A DNA stretch of 64,000 bases. Source: Oehlia diaphana. Lineage: Eukaryota; Glomeromycota; Glomeromycetes; Glomerales; Glomeraceae. How positions within the stretch are numbered: position 1 is the first letter of the stretch; the number at the start of each line of letters is the position of its first letter. The stretch is taken from positions 54,049 to 118,048 of the forward strand of contig QZLH01000105.1 in assembly GCA_003833135.1 (NCBI GenBank). The letters run 5' to 3'. Under the pieces are notes generated by a model. That model was not told the DNA's origin and searched no databases. It saw only the letters and a list, made by a program, of their open reading frames with translations. A program made the position numbers and the translations under genes. Below, in pieces: positions 56,656 to 64,000 of the stretch.

Positions 56656-56945
56656 GTTAATATTGAGAAAAGGAGAAATAAGCTTTTAAAATTAATTTGG
56701 GGCTTTTTATACAATATTAGACTATTAGACTATTAGTAAGCTTTGATTACGTAAATGACAGGGGATAAATCAATTATATCCTGGCTAATTGGAATAGTAA
56801 AATTTTACTTTAGAATCGGGAACATGATCGGCCTATCGGCCGATCATTTATCCGATCCTAGTAAAATTTTACTTATTCCTAATTAGCCAGGATATAAGTA
56901 ATACGTAGATCCTGGAAGAAACAAAGACAAATTTTAGAACAAAAT
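56656..56945. promoter_or_regulatory. Divergent promoter region with long inverted repeat
   Basis: 290 bases between the recombinase start and the nuclease-like start, transcribed apart. It contains the inverted repeat at 56774-56897. The short spacing makes a shared bidirectional promoter likely. A direct repeat ATTAGACTATTAGACTATTAG lies at about 56724. Confidence 0.5.
56774..56897. repeat. Long inverted repeat (arms of 36-38 bp) with nested palindrome
   Basis: The left arm, TTATATCCTGGCTAATTGGA continuing to TAGTAAAATTTTACT (56774-56809), is the reverse complement of AGTAAAATTTTACTTATTCC continuing to TAATTAGCCAGGATATAA (56860-56897) with two single-base gaps. Between the arms lies GATCGGCCTATCGGCCGATC (56826-56845), itself a perfect hairpin with a short loop. 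It is either a small foldback element or a binding/recombination site. Confidence 0.8.
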
Positions 56946-57648
56946 ATGGATAATTCAGTGTATAGGCAGATTGTTAATGATGCACTTCTTGCTACTTCAG
57001 CATGTGAAAATATTGTTATAGGTAATATTATCCCTTTTATTGAAATTTTAAAGACCTTTCTATTAACAAGGTCAAAGACGTCTTTATCATCAGCAAATGA
57101 ATCTATGCTTCAAGTAATTGTTGAAATTCTTTTGCCATTAAAATATCGTATTCCAGAGCTTTCATTAGTAATGGATGGAAAAAAGCCAAAAGGATTAGGT
57201 CAATTTAGTTATTCAGATATTTTTATTTTAAAAGGAATAGGAGATATTAGAATTAAAATATATCTCATTAGTTAGCTTAATAAGAAATCAGAAGTTTGGT
57301 GCAAATGAATTGGAAAACTTAGATAAAATTCTTGAAAAGGAAGATGAAGAGATTTTTATTAAAAGATCATATACATACTGGTACAAAGAATTTAAAAAAA
57401 CAAACCAGACAACTATAGGTGAGGTACTAAAAAGTGGTATAAGTCAATTGGAATCATACATGAATACAATCTCAAAGGGAAAAGTTGTTAATTATTCTAG
57501 TTCAGGAGTACTTGATGAACGTGTTAAGACAATTAAATCAAATCCTAATAAATTGAAAGGATTTGTCATCTTAGTGATTGGTTTTCATTGTATTATATGG
57601 AAACCTGTTGAAGAAGTAATATCCAATTATACATATAATAAAATCTAA
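56946..57648 (+). pseudogene. PD-(D/E)XK nuclease-like protein, frameshifted at the active site
   Basis: First block 56946-57249: about 100 residues (MDNSVYRQIVNDALL, then MLQVIVEILLPLKYRIPELS, then SYSDIFILKG). After a one-base shift at about 57249 the frame continues to 57648: ELKYISLVSLIRN, ENLDKILEKEDEE, YWYKEFKKTNQTTIGEVL, LKGFVILVIGFHCIIWKPVE. The SYSDIF aspartate followed by the I-E-LKY motif has the D-then-ExK arrangement of PD-(D/E)XK nucleases; this assignment rests on that pattern only. The shift falls directly before the ExK. It is divergent from the recombinase gene. Without correcting the shift the protein stops at 57275. Confidence 0.6.
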
Positions 57649-58047
57649 AGCAGTTTAGTTTAATTAATTTAAATAATTTTATGCTCACAAAAGGTTTATC
57701 AATGTATCATGAGTTGAAATAATCAGTTAACACTATCAAAATTAGTTTTTTTTAGCCATTTTTCATCATCTCAATTAATAATCTATGAGATTAGACAATA
57801 TACAGCAACTACTATAGGTTACTGGTAAAAATGGGGTTTAAACAATTCCATTTTTTTTATATACAATAAGAAGTATATACATTTTAATCATAAAGAAAAT
57901 TTGATTTTTTAGGATAATAAAAAATATTATTCACGATTTTTCATTAAAGAATTTATTAAATATTAAAAAAAGCTTAATTAAATATCTTATGCTAATTTTT
58001 AATTTTATATACTATATAGCAAAATATGAGAAAAGGTTATTAAAAAT

Positions 58048-58458
58048 ATGGAGGAAGTTGACATGAAAAATTGGGTTTTGTTATACTTAACAAATGCAGA
58101 CCAGAAAGACAACCTCTCTGTATGTGATAGTCTGAATAGCGCATTAGTATCCATAGAAAAAATGCAAGAATTTTATGGATATACATATGCAAGTTGAGCA
58201 CAATTTGCATCTGGTATATTTGCAAAATTCGGAATTCCTTTTCTTTTATCATAATACTTAGCAAATGATAAAATATACTTTAATTCAGCACCTGTTGAAT
58301 CATTCAAACTTTATTTTATTTAGCGATAAAGTTACATTCATATATGTATTGAATGCAAAAAATGCCCTTTCACTAGTCTGAATGATATAAAAGAAAGGCT
58401 CGACATTGAAGAAGATAAACTTAAGAAGTTAAAGCTTGATAGAGTTGAATTTAATTAA
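58048..58458 (+). pseudogene. Unrecognised protein remnant
   Basis: The frame from ATG 58048 reads MEEVDMKNWVLLYLTNADQ and YGYTYAS, then TGA (58195), AQFASGIFAKFGIPFLLS, TAA (58252), YLANDKIYFNSAPVESFKLY, TAG near 58321. A second stretch (about 58336-58458) reads ICIECKKCPFTSLNDI and KLKKLKLDRVEFN before TAA. The TGA and TAA may replace Trp and Gln codons. Amino-acid usage is convincing as former protein, but I do not know the family. The CxxCKKC suggests a metal site. It lies 400 bases after the nuclease-like gene on the same strand and may once have been part of the same unit. Confidence 0.5.
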
Positions 58459-59168
58459 ATAATCTCAAATATTATCTATATTTAGCAGTATTCCTTTTTC
58501 TGATGTACTGTAATCTAGAGCAAATTAATCTCATATGAATAATGACTGCAATAACAGTTTAAATTTTCTGAAACTTAATTATTGCTAATATAAAATTGAA
58601 ACTGACTCTAGCTAAATTAATTTATGATAATTAAAAATAACAGAAACATTTTGAGCCAAGTAATAAACAAATGTATTGTTACACTCTGTTGTTGTTTAAT
58701 GAAAAAAAAAAAATTAGAAATTTAATAGTTGAATAAATAGAAGTTTAACTTTTTTCTATTTCTCTACTTCATTTTTAAACAAAATGGTAATAAATTCATA
58801 ATTATGTAGTATGTATTGGCACTTTCAAGATTCATAAAAGTAGTATGATAGTAATTGATCTTTTTCCAAGACTTTATGTAACATAAAAAAATAAAATGCA
58901 CTTAGCACAAAATCCCATGGTCGGCAAAATGGATTTTGGTCGGCGAAATGTACTAACCTTATAGATTATAGTCAAACGTGTCACAATTAAAATTTAATTG
59001 GTGTAACTATAACTCATTACTATCATATAATTTAAATTATTTGAATGTTACCAGTTATTAGTTGTAAATAAAATTAACTTAATAATTACATAATTATTTG
59101 TACACTATGAAATTAATAATAATTTAAATCTTTTTAGCGAAAAAAAGGGGGTATTTCTCACAAATATC
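58459..59168. other. Intergenic region
   Basis: About 700 bases, AT-rich, no gene or repeat recognised. Confidence 0.45.
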
Positions 59169-60378
59169 ATGTCTCCAAATAATATTTCAAAAAATAATGA
59201 AAATTTCTCAAAAGAATTTTTAAAAGAATTTTATCGTAAAATTATAAATTTAGAAATTATATTAAATATGAAGAACTTTTATCAGATTGGATACAAAATT
59301 TTTTTATTGAGAAAGAAAAAGATTCTAAAATAATTTTAAAATTAATGGAAAATCATGAAGAAAATGAAAATTGGTTTTCAAGTATAATAGGATTTTTTTA
59401 TGAAAATGGTATAAATAATGATAATATTATTGTTGATAAAAATAAATCTTCAAAATTATATTCTTTAGTATCTATTTATAATGATAAAAAAATAAAAATT
59501 TAATTTCTACTTATCAAATACTCAGTATAATTATTTCAAATATTTATCATCATTTTATTATTATAAAGATACTGTATATTATATGAAAGAGATTTAATTG
59601 CAAAAGAATTTAGATATTCAGAAATTGCAAATGTTATGCCTTATAATCAATTTTAAAGTTTTAATGGATTAGAAATAAGTATTTGTAATGATGAGATAAA
59701 TTATATAGAAAAATATTTTGAATCCTTTATTAAAAAGATCTAATGAAAGTCAAAATGTTAAAAAGAAAGAATTAGTGGAATTTAATAATTTAGGTTACTT
59801 ATATCAATATGGAATAGGGAAAAAGAAGGATGAGTTTAAAGCATTTGAATTTTACTTGGAATCAGCAGAAGGAGGAAATTCGGATGCATTAATAATTTGG
59901 GTTATTGTTATCAAAATGGAATTGGAATTGAAAAGGATGGAAAGAAAGCTTTTGAATGGTATTTAAAAGCTGATAATTATGGAAATTTCATCAGGAAATT
60001 TTTTTATATGTAAAAATATGTAATATTTTGTGCATGAAAAACTGATTTGCACACCCTGAAAACGCACATTAATTGCATATTTAATATATATAATGTATTT
60101 CCATACAATATATTTAAAAAAATTTGTTAATTTTTTATATAAATTTGTACAAAGAATTACACATATAATTGTTAGTTATATTGGATAAACTTCGAGAAAT
60201 TTAACTATTTGTGCAATATTGAATACCCTGAAAATTTTGTGATGTTATATGCACAATATAATATAGGTATTTGATATAGGAGTAAAAAAAGATAACGAAA
60301 AAGCTTTTGAATGGTATTTTAAATCTGCTGAAAGAGGATATTTATCTGCTCAAAATACATTAGGTAATTGTTGGAGGT
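59169..60378 (+). pseudogene. Sel1-repeat protein, broken and split by an insertion
   Basis: Starts MSPNNISKNNENFSKEFLK; a one-base shift near 59265 leads to EELLSDWIQNFFIEKEKD and LMENHEENENWFSSIIG, then a stop at 59502. A second part from about 59720 reads LVEFNNLGYLYQYGIGKKKD and FYLESAEGGNSDAL, and after a shift near 59890 NNLGYCYQNGIGIEKDG. The element at 59989-60244 interrupts the next repeat; after it [24 protein letters not shown] and [11 protein letters not shown] continue to 60378. No kinase domain is seen, so it is a different Sel1 subfamily from the 27.9-43.3 kb genes. Confidence 0.75.
59989..60244. mobile_element. CATCAGGA-ended element (E3), 256 bp
   Basis: Left end CATCAGGAAATTTTTTTATA; right end (reverse complement) CATCACAAAATTTTCAGG. 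It splits a Sel1 repeat: codons join as NLYAQYNIG after removal with a TT duplication or none. Internal TTTGTGCA/TGCACAA motifs recur near both ends. No coding. It shares its left terminus with E1. Confidence 0.7.
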
Positions 60379-62281
60379 TAATTACACTAAATTCGGGAAG
60401 TACACGAATAATGTCATGAACGTACAATGAGAATTAATAGATATATTAAAGTCGGTTGTTTATACCTTAAGAAATGCGAATGATTATTGTTATACATATC
60501 ATCGATCAATAATTGGGCGGACCAGGTTGAATCTCATTTAATTTGACAAATTATAAATATTTTAGTAATTTGTTACTGTATTACATACAATCAAAGTTTA
60601 AACTTTTTAATAAATAGTTGAAGATGGACAAATAATTCATCTACAAATTAAATTTTTTTTTTTTTTGATATTGAAAGTCGCTAGCAGTGTGTGTCAAATT
60701 GAGATTTCTTGAATTAATATTGTCGAAAAAAAAAATATATATATCATCAATAGAAATCTTAATGGAATTAAATTATTATTCTTTTTTGTAAATAAATTAA
60801 AATACATAAATATCATTCACGCTTTATTAAAAGAAATAAAATTATTGTATCGATCAATTTGGCGACTTTTTTTCCAGTTTTGACTGAAGACTGCGGTTTT
60901 ATAACTGAAACGGAGAGATAAACCAAACAATGAATTAATCACCTTAATCACATTAATCGTTAATACCAAGAGATAGCCTTTTCGTGAAGTTTGGACTCGC
61001 ACTCGTGTAATAGCTATTAATTCTGAATCGAGCCAAACTACTGGCTGTCTGGCTGGACCATCATTAATAAACATTTAAGGACGATCATATAATAATACTG
61101 TTTTATCATACGTATAATACTGTAATTGTAATCTTTCCTTTCTTTAAATGGCTTACTTCATTTATCAGATGATTGTATTTACGATATTATAAAATTTCAT
61201 TCGTGGCTTACGATTTTTTTTGAAATTATGAGAAATTAAAATTGAAAACGATCGTTAAATTATTAATTTTCAGTATGTTGCAGCCATAATTTAAATAATA
61301 TACAAATTTCGTTGTGTACAATTTTAAAATTCATCTAGATTCTTATTTGGTTCTATTATTATACCACTATTAATTATTTATTGACATTCTAATAAAATCA
61401 TTTATTTAAGCGTCATAAATTCTTATTATATAAGAATTTTACAACTTGCTAGATTGAAAATCATATAAAATTAAATTTCATATGGTTAATGAATCATGGT
61501 GAACCCTAACATCAGAGGAAGAGAGAAAGATAATAAATATAATGTTAAATGTTTACAATTTTCTAGCATAATAAATTAACGATTAAAGTATATGACGATG
61601 ATATGATCAAGTTGTAAGTTGAAACGTGATTACAATGTATGGTCATGTAATGGAAATACGGTTAATTACAATATATTAGCACTTTCGATCCATGTGCGGA
61701 TTAATCCGGATTGAACCAGGATTAACCGAAAATCCTGATATAAATCCGTCGGATTCATCCGGGATCGTCTTAATGGCTTGTTCAATAGTATTTAATGTTG
61801 CACATGTAATGGTAGAGATGATATATATATTTTTTTTTTCTGGATTTCATTAATTAAAGCCTTCATCTGCGGATTGAAGCACTAGATTATATAGGAGATT
61901 CTTTTCGTAGATTATTTAATAATAACAAATAATTGATAATAAAATAGGAAATGAATGTTTATAAATTTTATCTCCTAATAAATTACATATTTGAAAATAG
62001 ATTTCGTTGGTTGAAATAAATCATGTGTGATAGATCACGCGAATGAAATTTTATTGGTGGAAGATCTGCATTTAACCGAGCCTAAAAATGGAAATAAATT
62101 TTCAATTTTGTGACTGACACAAAATAATTTGTGATCATTGTGCAAAATGATCATTGACATTTTTATATTGATGTATAAACAAAATGCATAAAAAAGTTGT
62201 ACGTAATTTTATATACGAATAAAATTTCTCTTTTTATTTTATTCGTGTCATACTTTGTTTTTATATTCTTAACAAAATAAT
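60379..62281. other. Intergenic region
   Basis: 1.9 kb. A minus-strand frame at 60817-61074 lacks any motif and is not called. At 61695-61770 there are palindromic GGATTAATCCGGATT and ATCCGTCGGATTCATCCGG motifs, a small old repeat. The last 60 bases before the F-box start (TTTTTATTTTATTCGTGTCA and following) look like a leader. Confidence 0.4.
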
Positions 62282-63703
62282 ATGGAAAGATTAAATATTG
62301 ACTGTCTTATTCTTATTTTTAAAGAATTACGAGCAGATAAAAAATCCTTACATTCCTGTCTTTTAGTTAATAAAGTGTGGTGTCATTTAGTAGTTCCAAT
62401 CTTATGGGGAAAATATCCATGGTATGTTATTGATCGTAAGGAATCAGAAAAACTTATCAATGTTATAATTTCTCAATTATCATCTTCTTCAAGAAAATTT
62501 TTATCTGAAAATAATGTTAGTTTATCCTCGACAATTCTTTCAAAACCCTTAACTTTTAATTATGTTAGCCTTTGTAAATTTCCAGGAGCTGAAAATGTAA
62601 GCAATATTATAAATATAGTAAATAATTATGATTTTACAAAAAGAAGGGATCTTTTAGAGCAAGAAATTTACAAATTGTTTATTAGTCAATGTAAAAATAT
62701 AAAAGAATTTTCGTGGGAAACATCTCAACCTTTATCATTATTTCCAGGTGCTTTAACATGCTTCTCTCAACTTCATAGCCTAAGAATTAATATGAATATT
62801 GTAAGTTCCAACAATCTTCATGAGATGGCAAAGATTTGCAAAGATTTGAATGAATTAGTTGTTAACAAGTATTCTCAAGATACTCCGGGGTTAATTTCTT
62901 TAATCGATGCACAGAGGAATTTAAAAAGTATATCATTTGCTTCTTATTATATTAAGAAAGAGAGGGAAGGTACTTATGAAGAATTAAGTAATGTATTGGC
63001 AAGAAAGGGTTGTACAATCAATAATCTTTATTCATCTAATTTAGTTGGTGTTATTTCACATTCATTTCTATCATCATTTATCAACTTAAAAGAATTAACA
63101 ATTTATCAGTATGATGATTATAAGAGTGAAAAGATTCAAGAATTTCAACAATATTTAGCAATTTCAAAATTTCCAAGTCTTCAATCCCTTAAAATTGGTG
63201 GGGTGTCATGTTTTAAAGAATTGGCAATGTTAATTGAAAAAACAGAAGGAAATCTTTCGTACGTTTATATTGACATGTCTAATAAAGATGCTGAAAGTAC
63301 AGGAATGGTAATTAAAGCAATTGCTGATAATTGTCCAAAGATCGAATACTTATCCACATATCTTGGGCCTAAAGATTTGATTTATGTAAAACCATTATTA
63401 TTACATTGTAGTAAATTAAGTAGGTTACGTCTCAAAAATTTATATGAAAATAATAGTATAGGAGATGAATTATTAGATATCTTAACCAGCTCTTCTCCAT
63501 TATCTTTAAATAATATTAAACTTAGTGGAGGTTGGAAGTATTCAATCAATTCTATAGAAAGATTTTTTGAAAGTTATAGGGGACGAAAATTACTCGAATT
63601 TGGTATTAAAGATAATATTCATGAAGATAATTTTACAATAGAACATATAAAAATCATTAGAAAATACATTAATGAAGGAGTGATAGGACATACAAATCTT
63701 TAA
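62282..63703 (+). CDS. F-box protein with LRR-like region
   Basis: A 473-residue intronless frame. F-box at residues 1-45: MERLNIDCLILIFKELRAD, LHSCLLVNKVWCHLVVPILW. It is followed by the same kind of leucine-rich degenerate repeats (LRINMNIVSSNNLHEMAKIC; LKELTIYQYDDY; IEYLSTYLGPKDLIYVKPLL; LLHCSKLSRLRLKNL). Alignment with the genes at 13573 and 17367 is clear along the full length (each has a Q-P-L, NC/TCFSQL, and MAKIC-type segment), but it is more diverged. Predicted SCF substrate receptor. No damage is seen. Its upstream neighbour is a broken Sel1 gene. Confidence 0.9.
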   Translation: MERLNIDCLILIFKELRADKKSLHSCLLVNKVWCHLVVPILWGKYPWYVIDRKESEKLINVIISQLSSSSRKFLSENNVSLSSTILSKPLTFNYVSLCKFPGAENVSNIINIVNNYDFTKRRDLLEQEIYKLFISQCKNIKEFSWETSQPLSLFPGALTCFSQLHSLRINMNIVSSNNLHEMAKICKDLNELVVNKYSQDTPGLISLIDAQRNLKSISFASYYIKKEREGTYEELSNVLARKGCTINNLYSSNLVGVISHSFLSSFINLKELTIYQYDDYKSEKIQEFQQYLAISKFPSLQSLKIGGVSCFKELAMLIEKTEGNLSYVYIDMSNKDAESTGMVIKAIADNCPKIEYLSTYLGPKDLIYVKPLLLHCSKLSRLRLKNLYENNSIGDELLDILTSSSPLSLNNIKLSGGWKYSINSIERFFESYRGRKLLEFGIKDNIHEDNFTIEHIKIIRKYINEGVIGHTNL

Positions 63704-64000
63704 CGTGATTATCATTGTACAATTAATACATGTATGTTCAACTTCATTTTAACTTTATAGAACTTGTTTAACCGGTTAAGTTTTTATTTATTAATCAGAG
63801 TATTTATTTATATTTATTTTTCCAAATTTAAATAGTACATATTATTATGGAATTGTAGGATAGATTTTTGATTACAATTAGCAGTTTATTGTAATTTATA
63901 ACTTATTACTTTTATAATAAAGCTGAAAAAATTATTGCGCTTAATATGTGGAACTAGTATATTGTCTAATAAATTAAGAAGACTTTAAAATATTAAAATT
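63704..64000. other. Downstream flank of the last F-box gene
   Basis: AT-rich, contains AATAAA-like motifs (about 63916) that may serve as polyadenylation signals. No further gene in the window. Confidence 0.4.

Noticed and set aside
60817..61074. 85-residue frame on the minus strand
   Set aside because: No motif or neighbours that support it.

Overview
The window looks like accessory nuclear DNA of an arbuscular mycorrhizal fungus (Glomeromycotina), most like Rhizophagus. This is inferred from very AT-rich DNA with long homopolymers, short GT-AG introns, and a characteristic mix of families: TKL-like kinases fused to Sel1 repeats, F-box/LRR-like proteins, a Crinkler-type protein, a Crypton-type tyrosine recombinase and many small transposable elements. 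Only six protein genes look intact: three F-box genes (13.6, 17.4 and 62.3 kb), a secreted Kre9-like/cysteine-rich protein (22.3 kb), a kinase-Sel1 fusion (40.3 kb) and a tyrosine recombinase (55.0 kb). Most other coding DNA is decaying paralogues of these families.

Layout. 0-6 kb: a kinase pseudogene on the minus strand, hit twice by small inverted-repeat elements inside its catalytic-core exon. 7.9-8.7 kb: a purine-only tract on the plus strand. 9.7-11.5 kb: a degenerate satellite of pyrimidine blocks alternating with G-rich runs. 11.5-12.6 kb: an unrecognised decayed gene. 13.5-18.9 kb: two tandem F-box genes. 19.4-19.9 kb: assembly gap. 22.2-23.0 kb: the secreted protein. 24.9-25.6 kb: a kinase pseudogene. 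27.9-36.6 kb: a large kinase-Sel1 pseudogene on the minus strand, split by three insertions and a gap. 40.3-43.3 kb: its divergent paralogue, with an intact reading frame. 44.5-47.0 kb: a broken Crinkler/NTPase gene. 47.0-51.0 kb: two decayed F-box copies, one spanning a gap. 53.7-58.5 kb: a cluster with a broken bromodomain gene, the recombinase, a long inverted repeat, a broken nuclease-like gene and an unrecognised fragment. 59.2-60.4 kb: a broken Sel1 gene. 62.3-63.7 kb: the third F-box gene.

Three points stand out. First, three elements ending in CATCAGGA have all inserted into Sel1-coding DNA, and two of them carry tRNA-like (Pol III box) sequences. Second, an apparently catalytically complete Crypton-type recombinase shares a 290-bp divergent promoter region, containing a ~38-bp-arm inverted repeat, with a nuclease-like gene. 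Third, gaps 2 and 3 are flanked by exact direct copies of the same sequence, so they look like unmerged contig overlaps rather than missing DNA. Gap 1 also adjoins a repeated sequence.

The surviving genes are not an operon-like pathway. They are separate members of expanded signalling (kinase-Sel1), protein-turnover (F-box), secreted/effector and transposon families in a region of duplication, insertion and decay.
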